This document shows, in pieces, positions 52,935 to 64,000 of a stretch of 64,000 nucleotides of DNA. Numbering within the stretch: position 1 is the stretch's first letter; each line of letters opens with the position of its first letter. The notes under the pieces were generated by a model, which ran no database searches, was not told where the DNA came from, and worked only from the letters and a program-made list of their open reading frames with translations. Both the position numbers and the translations under genes were made by a program. Origin of the DNA: Ryuthela nishihirai (lineage: Eukaryota > Arthropoda > Arachnida > Araneae > Heptathelidae); NCBI GenBank assembly GCA_038380435.1, contig JAWZYU010000056.1, positions 558,001 to 622,000 of the forward strand, given 5' to 3'.

Positions 52935-53395
52935 AGTTACTGGTGAATATTATGTGTCATTAATGTACAAATTGAAGGATACCATCAAAGAGAAACATAG
53001 AGGAAAGCTGTCCCAGGGTGTGAGGTCATTGCACGACAATGTGCCAGTGCTCACTTCAGTTGCTGCGAAGGCTGCTGTTCAGTAATGTGGTTTCTAGGAA
53101 TTAAATCACCCGACCAAGCCCCTAGCGACTATTTTTTGTTTTCAAAATTGAAGTCAGATCTGCGTGGGAAAAAATTTACAAGTGATGAAGAAGTCATTTC
53201 TGCAGTTTTAGACCATTTTAAGGACAAAAATTCAGATTATTTTTTCAGTGGTATAGAAAAGTTAATTAGCCATTCTAAAAAATGCATTGAAATAAAGGGT
53301 GATTATATTGAAAAATAAAAAATATTGTTTGATTCTACTACCTCTTTAAATACCCTTGGGCCAGAAACTTTTGGACCTTACTATGTATATATATT
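52935..53395 (+). pseudogene. Mos1/irritans-type mariner, C-terminal remnant
   Basis: The frame encodes the C-terminal third of a mariner transposase: YYVSLMYKLKDTIKEKHRGK, LHDNVPVLTSVAAKAAVQ (second catalytic Asp), a stop, PTKP/SPDQAPSDYFLFSKLK (third catalytic Asp) and FTSDEEVISAVLDHF to KCIEIKGDYIEK. A frameshift near 53090 separates the two Asp segments. The 3' end gggccagaaacttttggacc resembles a mariner terminus. The 5' two thirds are missing. This is a different lineage from mariners 1-3. Confidence 0.85.
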
Positions 53396-53559
53396 AAAAG
53401 TAGTTATCAACCACCTGAATAGATCCTCACATATGCATTTGATGTACTCGTCACACAAACTCTCACACACAGACAGGAAACAAAGTTATCCCATCTGTTA
53501 CAGATTAGTTACATTATTTTCAAATTAAAAGATTTACTACAAATGTGCAAACCTTTACC

Positions 53560-54528
53560 TTGAAGATATCATTGATCTTGTATTGATAAATGTCTCTTTA
53601 AATCACTGAAATGTTTTATTACAACTGCTGCTCTGAGAATGTTCTCTTGAATGTATTAAACATGTTTCCTTAATGTATAACCATCTCTAAATGCTTTATT
53701 GCACAAATCACAACTATATGGGTGTTCTCCTGTGTGTATTAACATATGTCTCTTCAGTGTGTTACCTTTTGCAAATTTCTTCTTACAAATGCTACAGCTG
53801 TGTGGACGTTTTCCTGTGTTTATCAACATGTGCCTATTTAAATCACCTTTTTGTATTTTATTACATACATCACAACTGTGTGGGTGCTCTTCTGTATGTA
53901 TTAAGATGTGTTTTCTTAAGTAACTGATTTCTGCAAATGCTTTGCTACAAACCTTACAGATGTGTGGACATTCTCCTGTGTGTAATGACATGTGTCTGTT
54001 TAAATTACTATTTTGTGAGAAGGTTTTATTACATATAGGTGTGGGTGCTCTCCTGTATGTATTAAGACATGTTTTCTTAAGTAATTGCTTTTTTTCAAAT
54101 GCTTTGCTACAAATCTTAGATGTAGGGATGCATGCAAAGATTTTATTGCAAACATCAAAGTTGAATGCATGCAGTCATGAGTGAATTAACAGGTGCATTT
54201 TTAGACAACTAGTCCATGTGAACATTTTATTACAAATGTCACAGGTATATGAGCGACCACCTGTATGAATTAGTAGATGATCTCTTAAATGAACACATTT
54301 TACAAATGCTTTACTGCAAATATTACATTGGAATGGACATTCACCTATGTGTATTAATGCATGATCTCTTAAATTAGCTCTCTTTGAAAAGGTTTTAGTA
54401 CATATACTACATTTATGTGGATAATCTGTATGTATTAAAGAGAACTTATTTAAAGAATACCTTGTGGCAAGTATTTTATTACAAATACCACACCTATGTG
54501 TGCTATTTGTAATTAGTTTTGCATGCAT
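53560..54528 (-). pseudogene. C2H2 zinc-finger protein, decayed
   Basis: From MHAKLITNS at 54528 the minus strand encodes about ten C2H2 fingers. Good ones are KCSICTKTFSKRANLRDHAL, QCNICSKAFVKCVHLRDHLL, TCDICNKMFTWTSCLKMHLL, ICKVCSKAFAEISYLRKHIL and SCSICKKKFAKGNTLKRHML, joined by HTGE-type linkers. The first finger has Phe for the first His. A stop at about 54175 and frame changes to 53991 break the array, and the SCDVCNKIQKGDLNRH finger lacks several residues. There are no introns. It looks like a decaying exon or a retrocopy of a KRAB-free arthropod zinc-finger gene. Confidence 0.85.
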
Positions 54529-55745
54529 TTTTATTAACTATGCTTTTGTTTTCCATTTTTACTAAATCAGAGTGAATTCAAAGTGATTTTTTGCAGGTGG
54601 TAAAACTATAGAAGTTGGAAACATGCAAATACCACACACAAAAGTATTAATCTACATACATAAGGAGGTAGTTTTAAAGATACAACCTAAGCTCTAAAAT
54701 GATTTACACTGCTTAATAAGCATTTCTATTTGCAGACATAAAACTTTAGAGTTCTGAAAATATCTTCAAATATTATATAAAGAATTACACTAGATGCAAT
54801 AGCATGCAGTTTCAAAGATATATTTTCAGGTCCAAAAAGCTTCAGGTAGATTAAGAAGCAAGTTCATAAATATTATAATATTCACTCCAAATTCATGCCT
54901 TTTTTTCTGTTGTAAAGCTGCTTCAAAACAAATGCTTATTGTTTTTCATCTCTTAAACATGTCTATAAAAAGCATTACAGTCCACAAATATTTTACTATC
55001 TATTTGAAAACCATCTGACCATATTAGAATTAATAGTCATTATTTTAGGATAAAAAAATTTACACCTGTTGAGTTTTCCTTTACTGCACAGTTCCATCCA
55101 TTAGAAAAAATATTTATCCTGCTATCAAATGATTTCAAAAGAAGGCTTAAATTCTTTCTTCACTTTTTCTATTCCTCTTCATTACCAGGCTTGACAGAAA
55201 AGTATATTTCTAAAAACAATAATAAATTTCAGAACACAAGCTAGTTGAATGTCTCATGAAACTTAACTTGTTAATATGATAATACAAAAGTTGTTCAACA
55301 AATTAACTACACATCATATTAAGTTTGCATGGTTGTTTCAGTACAATTCAACAAGCAATGGTGCATCAATTCAAAAAGAATATATATATATACAAAATAC
55401 AAAACAGAGCTATAATGCAAGGAGTGTAAACTGCACATATTCCATACCTCAGATAAAAAAAAAATTACGATAATTTGACTTTTTGGTTGTGACTAAAATT
55501 TAGAAAATATCTCAAATGATCTTTCCTAGGCCTGTCAGGGAAGTATTCACTCTTAGTTTAATGTCAATATCAAATATATTAATAAATACACCCAATTCTG
55601 TTTTTACACAGTAGATAGGTTCCCTGAAAAAAAAAAACATGCAAAAAAAAATAGAGTGCATATGAAAAAATAAAAGATTGGTTCCAGATTTGAAAACCCT
55701 GTACAAATAATAAGTTGCTTTCAAACAAAAAAACAAAAAACAAAA
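54529..55745. other. No gene seen
   Basis: AT-rich. I could not recognise a promoter or other exons for the zinc-finger remnant upstream (higher coordinates). Confidence 0.5.
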
Positions 55746-55918
55746 CAATAACCCCTCAAGCAGCTGCTTGCCACAGGTCTGACAGGAGCCTGTCAGTTTA
55801 CATGCCATAGTAGGTCTGTGACGATGGCAGGACCTCAGCAGAATAACAACACATACATCCTTGCCTTACCCGGGGCTCAAACCCAGGTCTCTTAGATCAG
55901 AAGCCAAGAACACTAACC
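55746..55918 (-). repeat. SINE B copy
   Basis: Runs from cccctcaagcagctgcttgcc to the B box (ggctcaaacccaggt as read on plus) and a shortened A-box side. A long A-rich stretch precedes it on the plus strand. Confidence 0.85.
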
Positions 55919-56115
55919 ACTATCAAAATCTTTAAGTCTTTGATTTTTATTCATTTAAACAATTTTTTTTTTATTTTATAAACTTATAAAGATAATTATA
56001 TGTACATATATAAAGTAAATTATCCTTCATAAAGAAAATAATGTCACTAATTCAAGAATACAAAGGTGCAAAAAATATGACTTACATATGCTTATTAACT
56101 AGATTTTATTCGCTG

Positions 56116-57881
56116 TCACTTTCTGACAATAGACGCATTCGTTTGCGTAAGACATATTAAATCACTTTCAGTGCTTGAAATATTTTGGCTGTCATGCTCA
56201 TACTCCAATTGTGCAATGCTTTCTTTGGCATGAGGAACCAAATTATCACTTGTTTCCAGTGATTTTGAAGTTTGATTAGTTTTGACAACAAACTCGGTAA
56301 TCAATCATTGAGATCCTGCTTTGACTACATCTTTGTATAATCTTGATAATGCACCATACATGATTTCAGTTCATCTCAGCTCGTTCAACAGTGGGATCAT
56401 GTGTAAGAAAATGACTTTCCAATTTACTAGCCATTTGAAGATCATCTTTAATTAAACCTGCAGTGAGTGGAACTTCTTCATCACCATCACTTTTTTCTTT
56501 TTCATCAGGAATCTCAAGGACAACTTCTATTATTTCATCTTCCCTAAGAGCTTTCTCAATCAGCAATTCATTAATATCTGCAAACGATAAATCATGGAAT
56601 CCTTCTCCACTAACTTCATGTGCTAAAGTGATGATATTAGGATACTCAGTCGTATTTGGGGATACGGGATCTTTGCTTTTTACACATTCCAGCCAAATAG
56701 CTTTACATCATGCATTTAAAATTGATGGTTTAAATCTGATAACATCAATCCAGCATGTCTGATACAATCTAAAATAGAAAATTTCTTCCACACATCAATA
56801 ACTGTTAGTGTTTTATCCATATCTAATTTATCCAAAACGTATTGAAATGTTCATCTTACGTAGGAAGTTTTAAATGTGGCAATTATACCCTGGTCTAGTG
56901 GTTGTATTAAGGATGTCGTATTAGGTGGCAGGAAACAAAATTGTACATTTGGATGTTCCAAAACAGGATGGCCAGGCACATTGTCTATAAGCAATAGAAC
57001 TTTAAATTCGAAATTTTTTTTCCTTCAAATAGTGTTTAACTTCTGGAACAAAACATTTATTGAACCATTCATTTAAAATTTCCTTTGTAGTCCAGGCTTT
57101 ATTGTTTGCCACCCAATACATTGGCAATTTATTCAAATCTGCACCTTTCATTGACCGTGGTCTTAGGGATCGATTGATGAGCAGCTGTTTTAACATACTA
57201 TCTCTTGAAGTGTTGCTGCAAAATAGAAAGGTCACACAATCCTTAGCTGCTTTAAAGTCACCAACAGTTTTTTGTGATTTTGCTATGTAAGTTCTACTCT
57301 GCATTTTTTTCCAAAAAAGACCAGTTTCATCTGCATTTCAAACTTGATCAGGAGTATATCCACCATCTTCAATGATTTGGGCCAATTTTGGACAAAATTC
57401 TTCAGCAGCTGGCTCATCTGCAGATGCAACTTCACCTTTCATCTTTACATTATGAAACGTGTGTCTTTGAAGAAATCCTGCAAGCCAACCTGTACTTGCA
57501 GAAAATTCATAATTTTTAACTGAGCTGATGTGGTTGGTTCCATTTCTTGTATCTGCTTATATATTCGTAATACCATCTGTTTGATGGTATTTCCGTATAG
57601 AGGTATTCCTTCTATCCACATAGCCTTTTCCACCTTCTTTTTTACAATCTCTTGTGACGATGACAACTTAGCATTCAATTTTGTTCCAGAAAGCACAGAT
57701 TTTCTAATAGCATCTTTATTTTCCTTGATGGTTCTTATGGTAGCTTCGTAAAAACCTAAATATTTACCTATGGATGTTGAACCTTCTCCAGTTGCAAGAT
57801 GATCTAAAATTTGGATCTTAGTATCCAAAGAGATAGCTTTCCTTTTCAGCTTTTCTATAGTTGAATTATCCAACATCATGG
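56116..57881 (-). pseudogene. Pogo/Tigger-like transposase (CENP-B-type), with catalytic Asp regions
   Basis: From 57881 the minus strand encodes a Psq/CENP-B-type DNA-binding N-terminus (MMLDNSTIEKLKRKAISLDT, IGKYLGFYEATIRTIKENKD). The DDE_1 core includes FCPKLAQIIEDGGYTPDQV, a stop, NADETGLFWKKM (first Asp, about 57330), LPMYWVANNKAWTTKEILNE, LLLIDNVPGHPVLEHPN (second Asp, about 56990) and LPPNTTSLIQPLDQGII (third Asp, about 56910). The C-terminus has LQMASKLESHFLTHDPTVER. Frameshifts lie near 57440, 57000 and 56760. The family is the Tigger/jerky-like branch of Tc1/mariner. Confidence 0.88.
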
Positions 57882-58504
57882 TAAGGCTTACGAAAAATAT
57901 TTGAATTGTAGTTAATAAATCAGACGATGAAAAATTGTAAATTACCTATCAGCAAAATTTAATAAATTTATATTATGCACACAAAACTTTAAAAAACAAA
58001 ACAAATTTTTTTTCGATTTCTTCTAATAAACATCTAAACACTTCTAAACTTTAAACCCGAAACGGGAGACCAAAACTAACATATGTATTGAAGATAAAAT
58101 TGAGGGGAATTCCCAGAACTCAATGTTGCCACTTTATTCCGAATGAAGTAAATTTCGTACAATTTTTCCATAGAGAATAAAATAGAGAAAACTTGTTGTG
58201 CAGTTTTTATTTTGGGGATTTTAGTGCACAAAATGTGTATCTATAGTACATTTTAGAAATACACACACATATATAGTACATTAAAAAGGTCACACGATGT
58301 GACCAAAAAAGCGGCATCTTTGTTATAAATGTAAATTCTAGGAATTTTTTCTTGAACAGGAATATTTTTTCAGAATTAAATTCAAATGGAGATTTTTAAA
58401 AAGGCACCATTTGAACTGTTAGATCAAAATAAATCATGTAAAAAGAGAATTGGAATTTTTTTCTAAACCACGTTAAATCAAAATCGTGTAAAAAAATTCG
58501 TGCA
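57882..58504. other. Probable Tigger non-coding end
   Basis: AT-rich. The ttaaatcaaaatcgtgtaaaaaaattcgtgc stretch near 58465 resembles the repetitive end sequence of Tigger-type elements, but I could not define an inverted terminus. Confidence 0.35.
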
Positions 58505-58600
58505 AAAATAGAATTTTTTTGTGGAAAAAATTTTGCTGACATATGAGATGAATTTGCATCTCTTCAGAAACATGCCAGAGTATTCTACTATTTAACTAAT
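58505..58600 (-). repeat. tRNA-like repeat D, inverted copy
   Basis: The reverse complement of this stretch (aatagtagaatactctggcatgtttctgaagagatgc...) matches 59505-59585 including gcaaaattttttccac. The A and B boxes are decayed here. Confidence 0.7.
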
Positions 58601-58767
58601 GTCGACTCATCTTTTTCCAATGAAATTTAAGATTCTAAACACTTCGCTGAGGATTTGGGTGCCTACCATTGACACCATCTATGATATCGGGTGGCAACTA
58701 TTTCTTTTCATATTGCTCTGTGTAAGATAGAAATAAGTAAGTCTTTTCATGCTATTTAGTGTTATTA

Positions 58768-58842
58768 ATACTATGGCATATAAACTGGCAGGCTCCTGTC
58801 AGACGTCTGTGGCAAGCAGCTGCTTGAGGTGGTATTTATTTT
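58768..58842 (+). repeat. SINE B 3' fragment
   Basis: Starts at ctatggcatataaactggcagg and ends gcaagcagctgcttgaggtgg; 5'-truncated. Confidence 0.88.
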
Positions 58843-58899
58843 TATAATGATTTAAACATACATACAAATACTTTTATTATAATAGAATTCAATTTACTA

Positions 58900-59145
58900 A
58901 CAACAATTTACAATAACAATCACTTCCTTCTGAATCAATATCAGAGTCTGATTCTTCTGAGCCATCGATATCTGCATCTGAATCAATATCAATCTACTTC
59001 ACATTCAGAGCCTGATCCTTCTGAGCCATCGAGAGCATTGGTGATGCAACATTTTTTAAATGACTGCTGCACTATTTTTTCTGGGATTAGCTTCGAAGCT
59101 GTTGATACCCATTCCGCCAATTTTGATGCCGGTGCTTTTTCTGGA
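58900..59145 (-). pseudogene. Second pogo/Tigger-like transposase, C-terminal remnant
   Basis: On the minus strand, KAPASKLAEWVSTASKLIPE, IVQQSFKKCCITNALDGSEG and an Asp/Ser/Glu-rich tail match the end of pogo/Tigger-type transposases (AEW...W..IP...I..SF.KCGI..ALDGSED). The acidic tail is duplicated (GSEESDSD, GSEGSGSECE). The catalytic core is absent. Confidence 0.78.
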
Positions 59146-59399
59146 AGGTAAGCAGTCAACAGCCAGGTTCTAACTTCCTAGTTGTCGCTGAGTGAGCTCC
59201 ACTATAATGAAATAACGGTGACTTCACATTTGGAAAGTGTGGGAAAATACCCACCCCACTTTATTCTCCAATGAAATTGGAGAATGCGATAACGGTGAAA
59301 TTTGGAGGTGGGGTTTCCACATAAAAACAAAATGTGTGGTGTCGTGTGCAAACTGCGGGAAAATTCGAAAGAAAAAAAAACTGCAGTTCTAAGATGCCA

Positions 59400-59478
59400 T
59401 CAAGTCTAAGACACACCCCGTTTTGAGAGACGTTTATATGGGGGGAAAAGTGTGTCTTAGAATCGAAGAAATACGGTA
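59400..59478 (-). repeat. Probable pogo/Tigger terminal sequence
   Basis: On the minus strand it reads ccgtatttcttcgattctaa followed by gacacacttttc, a form common at the ends of invertebrate pogo-type elements; the word gtctaagacacacccc is inverted relative to it. It is the likely 5' end of the element whose 3' remnant is at 58900-59145. Confidence 0.55.
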
Positions 59479-59504
59479 GTGGAAAAAAGATAAGTCAGCA
59501 TTAG

Positions 59505-59585
59505 TTCAATGGTTAGAATACCCTGGCATGTTTCTCAAGAGATGCAGGTTCAAGTCCCATTGTTAGCGAAATTTTTTCCACAAAA
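59505..59585 (+). repeat. tRNA-like repeat D
   Basis: A box-like ttagttcaatggttagaat and B box ggttcaagtccc have tRNA spacing, followed by gcgaaattttttccac. It pairs with the inverted copy at 58505-58600, about 1 kb away. Confidence 0.72.
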
Positions 59586-60469
59586 TATTTATTGATACAT
59601 AGGCGTTAAAAAGTCAACAGGTAACGCTGTGATTGTCATTTATGTTTAAATCAAATATATTATAATTGATGTTGACATTAAAATAAGAGTGAATACATCC
59701 CTGACTCTTCAACAAAAATGTCAAAAAATTTCTTCAGTTTCTTTAGCCTGCTTGTTGTTTCAATTGCTTTCACTCAACATCTATATTTCACTCAACATTA
59801 TATATTTCTTAATTTATACCTTTTCCTTTGTAGTTTTAAATTTTTTATTTTATGCAGTCCATCATTTAACATCTGAAGGAGAAAATATTAATAGTTCGCT
59901 TCAAGCCACTTTTACATTTGTTCCTAAAAATAGAAGCTTTGAAATTTTCATGCCATTAATTTTTCAAACATTAGCTATTAACAAAAATATAATTTTGGTA
60001 CTTTATGCCCCTTTTAGAATACATTTCTGGCAAGAACTAAAAGAGCCTAATGTATAATCAGTGTTCAACAGGGCAGTTTTCAATTGTGTGCTGTTGCATG
60101 TCTGATCAATTTTTATCAAAAAAAGAAGAAAAAATTCCAACAATATAAAATTAAGCCTTCCAGTTTCCAGGGCATCTGTATATGTCGAATTCGAAATGAG
60201 AGGCAAGCACGTATATATCCGTTTATAGTACAAAAACAAAAACATTGATTTTTTTTTTTTAAATAAAAATTACCGTTTCAAACTTTTTTTTATCAAAATA
60301 TATAAATTCAGGCTAGATAAATAATATTTCCTTTTTTCATTCGATGCATATTTTATTAAACTATGACATAAATAATTTGTTAAAGCCATCTGATTGCCAT
60401 TTCTTAGAAGCGATATAAGGTATTGCTAATTTGTTTGTTAACATTACTCTATGTTAACAGAAAATCAAG
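59586..60469. other. No gene recognised
   Basis: A hydrophobic 122-residue open frame (59689-60057) is AT-driven and has no recognised domain. Confidence 0.5.
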
Positions 60470-60695
60470 AATTAGGGCGCCTCCACACTTGCTGCTTTCC
60501 GCTCTGCAAGGACGAGTTTTCGAAGACTGCGCATCTTCTGGAGTCGGTAGTCAAGCGTCACTTCCTCTGCACTGGCCACCGCATGACTGCAGCTGCAGTC
60601 AATTTAATATCTATTCTCGCCGCACAATATGCAAGCAAGAACCAATCAAATGGCCGCTGACAAATGACGTTGCTAGAACAGCCAAGTGAAAGTTG
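60470..60695. promoter_or_regulatory. Isolated GC-richer island with CCAAT and CRE-like words
   Basis: This is one of the few GC-balanced, CpG-containing stretches in the last 10 kb. It contains aaccaatcaa (CCAAT box) and caaatgacgttgc (CRE-like) at 60637-60672. It stays open in two plus-strand frames with no motif that I can name. A promoter or first exon is possible; an inserted repeat is as likely. Confidence 0.3.
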
Positions 60696-61449
60696 ATAGT
60701 GAACATTTGGACCACACATATAGTTTTATATGTTTTGCAACCACACATATAGTTTTGGAAATATGTTTGGCAGTAGAATTCTTTCTATGAGTAGCTAAAA
60801 ATTGTAAAAATACAAAAATGCACATAAAATTTAAAATGTATACATTTTAGGTGATTCTCCCCTTTTACTATGTTGCCGAGCATAAAGTGAAATTTTTAAC
60901 TTTAGCTACACTTGATGGTAAGGAGATTGATTATTTACACAAAGGAATGAAACGGAAGGCACTGCATTCCATATCTTATATGAGTAATGGTTTGGTATGA
61001 CGATTTTAATGTATTATCGTGCATTATTTAATTACTGCTTACTCTAATGTAAGCAGTATGTTTCTCTGATTACCTATGCTGAATATCTAAAACTTGAAAT
61101 AAATTTATAAATATTTAAACAATAGGAAAGTTATTTCAAATAATATCGTACTGCATTACATATACTGTATATGCCTATGATTCCCATCCTGTCAAGACAT
61201 TAATTTTTAGTGTAACAAATAATATAAACATGTTAGGCAGTTGGTGTGGACCTTTAGAAAATTCTTTAAAAAAATTTTTCCCAATATTATATTACAGTAA
61301 TCTTATTTAAAAACCCATTAAAAATAATACAGAGGAGAAAGTACTAGATAATAATTTTATGAAAATAGAACAGTGTTTTTGTTTGATCTTTACCCTTCAA
61401 TTATTTTTTTCCAAACAATCTAATTGATTGGTTACTTTAAAAAAAGTTG
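60696..61449. other. No gene seen
   Basis: AT-rich with no recognised feature. Confidence 0.55.
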
Positions 61450-62395
61450 TCAAACATTAATAGATTCTGAAAAAAATTCATCGCCGCCACGGCAGGAATC
61501 GAACCCGCATCTCTCCAGATTCATGCCAGAGTGCGCTACCATTGCACCACGTGTCGGACAACGAACTCTTTCAGAATATGACCTTTTAAATCTTCCTGAG
61601 ACGGGACTGAGACAGCGCCATCTATACTCAAGAAGATGCAACCATTTTTTCAGTTGTTGCTATTTGATTATCAGATGTTAATGAGAAGGTCGCTAATGCT
61701 AAGACGTTAATATATAATTAAAAATCAATCCAAAGTGAATGCACAGTATTCCCTGTTAAGATAGACATCAAATATTAATTAATAGATTCTGAAAAAAATT
61801 CATCGCCGCCGCAGTGGGAATCGAACCTGCATCTCTCCAGATTCATGCCAGAGCACGCCACCATTACACCACGCGTCGGACAACGAACTCTTTCAGAATA
61901 TGACCTTATAAATCTTCTTCCTGAGACAACGCCATCTATACTAAAGGAGATGCAACCATTTTCTCAGTCGTTGCTATTTGATTATCAGATGTTAATGAGA
62001 AGGTCGCTAACGCTAAGACGTCAATATATAATTAAAAATCAATCCAAAGTGAATGCACAGTACTCCCTGTTAAGATAGACATCAAACATTAATAGATTCT
62101 GAAAAAAATTCGAGTATACATCGATATGCAGCTCCTTGAGTATAGATGGCGCTATCTCAGTCACGTCTCAGGAAGAAGATTTATAAGGTCATATTCTGAA
62201 AGAGTTCGTTGTCTGACGCGTGGTGCAATGGTAGCACGCTCTGGCATGAATCTGGAGAGATGCAGGTTCGATTCTCACCGTGGTGGCGATGAATTTTTTT
62301 CAGAATCTATTAATTAATGTTTGATGTCTATCTTAACAGGGAATACCGTGCATTCACTTTGGATTGATTTTTAAGTTGTCAGTCGTTGCTGTTAG
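61450..62395. repeat. Array of tRNA-like repeat C: two direct units and one inverted
   Basis: Unit 1 starts at 61450 and unit 2 at about 61767, both minus strand, period about 315. Unit 3, plus strand, spans about 62112-62395. Each contains a tRNA-like head: A box tggtgcaatggtagcacg and B box ggttcgattc(t/c), best seen at 62220-62280 and resembling tRNA-Trp. Each continues with ggcgatgaatttttttcaga. The word ttaagatagacatcaaa and its inverse bracket the units, so units 2 and 3 could form a long hairpin. Confidence 0.85.
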
Positions 62396-62846
62396 TGCGA
62401 TATCTCTTGACACTCACCGAAATTTCGAATTTCTACATAATAGGTCGCTTCCAATATTCAGTTAAATTTTTGTATTGTCTAAACATGAAAAAACTACTTG
62501 AGAATTTGAAAACATGAATCATATTTTATCAGTAATTATGGGAACAATTTTCTCCAATTATCTTTTAAAGCAACCCCCCCCCCCCATAATCAACTCATTG
62601 TTATCAGTGCAAACTTCGTGGCATTCATATTCCACAACCAAAATGTCCATCCTATATTCATATTCATTTAAAATTTTGCAGTTTTCAAAATTTTCCATCA
62701 TTTATTAGAGAATGCCATTAAAACTTTTGGGTGATTTGAAAAAGTGTGAATCATCATAATAGTTCATCAATCTTGTCAAACCCAAAAGGAATTTTTACCC
62801 CTACAAATAAAAACAGTTGACCATCTACAGATAAAAATATTTTAAA
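62396..62846. other. No gene seen
   Basis: AT-rich with a C-run at 62575-62585. Confidence 0.55.
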
Positions 62847-63037
62847 TGCCCCCTCACGCAGCTGCTTGCCACAGAGGTCTGACAGGAGCCTGTCAGTTTA
62901 TATGCCACAGTAGAAGATCTGAGAGGATGGCAGGACCTCAGCAGAAAAACAATACGAACATCCATGCCTTATCCGGGGCTCGAACCCAGGTCCCTTAGAT
63001 CAGCAGCCAAGCGCGCTAACCACTCGGCCACGGGACT
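62847..63037 (-). repeat. SINE B copy, full length, well preserved
   Basis: Complete from ccccctcacgcagctgcttgcc to the head. The minus-strand A box is tggccgagtggttagcgcg and the B box ggttcgagcccc; this is the best-preserved head of the family in the window. Confidence 0.92.
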
Positions 63038-64000
63038 GCTATCTACAGATAGACCACATTAAAACATTAGCTATTTTGGAAAACGAGCTAAGAACAATTC
63101 TAAATGCATCTTGCATTATTGTTAGCACCAATCTTTCAGCTGCAGAAATTGATTTCCACAATTTAATGTAATGTCCTTTGTTCTAAATTGCCAAAACCTC
63201 TTTAGATAACAAAAAACAAGAGCCAAAATCTCTTTAAATTTGGCAGGTGTAATATACAAAGAAATTTTTGTAACAGTGTCGGCCTCTTGAATATTAAAGA
63301 TTAAATTGTGAAAAATTGCCTAATCTTTTTCTATCATTAAAAATCTCGTGACCCATTGTGTGTATTTTTTTATTACTGTCTATGATTAGCCAAGGTAAAT
63401 TAATATTAACTGTTTACGAAAGAGCGAACTTTTTTTGCTCGACATAATGTTTACTATGGAGTGAAAGAAATGTCAAAAAGAGCGGTAGATCTCTCAGAGA
63501 CAACAAAGCACATGTTCCAGGTTATCTGAAGGGAGAACCAATTAGCTTAGTTCTTTGTTGTAGACTGCACTTTTAAGTGTGAAGGCTACACCCGTCACTT
63601 GCAGAGCGACATGGAGCTGCAATGTTACAGTGCATTTTCAGCACAGCAAGCGGTAAGTGGGAAGGCGCCCTTAAATGCTGATTAATTAGGCATATAACAT
63701 GCCATAATTCCTTTCATTAGTTATCTGGCAGAAAAGTTCTAAAATGAATTTTTTTTGACTGAGCATAGGGAGAAAATTACTTGGCCTTTGGATCTTTGGA
63801 CTCCAATGGCTCTGAATCATTGGACTTCAATGTCATGGGGCTACCTCAAGCATGACTCTGGGAGGGGGGATGTAATTAATGTTTATGAGTCATATATTAA
63901 AGTTTGTGAAGTTGTTGTTAAAGTTGTGTTTTAAATGACAAAGAAAAATATAATAATAAATTAAAAAATTCCCATCTTTTTACACGCACCATAAAAAGTA
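63038..64000. other. No gene seen
   Basis: No coding or repeat signature recognised up to the window end. Confidence 0.55.

Noticed and set aside
59689..60057. Membrane protein gene
   Set aside because: The hydrophobicity follows from T-rich low-complexity DNA; there is no conserved motif and no gene context.

Overview
This is a eukaryotic, AT-rich, repeat-saturated window. Every coding-like segment I can identify is a transposable element or a decayed gene copy, and almost all carry frameshifts or stop codons. The mix (P-element/THAP-type, piggyBac-like, ZBED-type hAT, pogo/Tigger, several mariners, FLYWCH/MULE, Jockey-like and CR1/L2-like LINEs, tRNA-derived SINEs) fits an arthropod, possibly a chelicerate; that placement is inference. 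I see no rRNA, no true tRNA gene, no CRISPR and no intact host gene.

Layout: 0.3-7 kb holds copies of a tRNA-Met-like SINE (here 'SINE A'), several with internal tandem amplification, a LINE reverse-transcriptase scrap and a 42-bp perfect palindrome. 8.3-12 kb is a Jockey-like LINE split by SINE A. 13.4-28.9 kb is a deep nest: a P-element-like transposase gene is broken by a CR1/L2-like LINE (with its own two SINE A insertions), by a mariner and by a short retroposon (27909-28735) that carries a hammerhead-ribozyme-like fold. Its 5' part is duplicated (13.4-15.4 kb and 18.6-20.2 kb), and the duplicates are separated by a second LINE and a nearly intact mariner whose two flanks belong to different sequences.

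29-38.5 kb has old SINEs, a truncated mariner, and a second P-like transposase (33.0-33.6 and 36.2-38.5 kb) interrupted by a FLYWCH fragment, a cullin pseudogene, an RNase H fragment and a SINE of a second, tRNA-Ser-like family ('SINE B'). 39.4-42.5 kb holds a decayed gene of a family I recognise from arthropod genomes but cannot name, interrupted by a coiled-coil/zinc-finger pseudogene. 43.0-45.1 kb is a piggyBac-like pseudogene split by the second copy of the short retroposon. 46.9-51.5 kb is a duplicate of the 35.4-36.1 kb block opened by a hAT element, which contains a 1,225-bp GC-rich element with perfect 31-bp inverted termini that I cannot classify.

52.9-59.5 kb holds a Mos1/irritans-like mariner tail, a minus-strand C2H2 zinc-finger pseudogene, a minus-strand Tigger-like transposase with its three catalytic Asp regions recognisable, and a second Tigger tail. 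61.4-62.4 kb is a tRNA-like repeat array with an inverted unit. Insertions that remove cleanly (target duplication present and frame continuous across the site) give a relative chronology: P-like and piggyBac-like genes first, then LINEs, then SINEs, mariners and the short retroposon.
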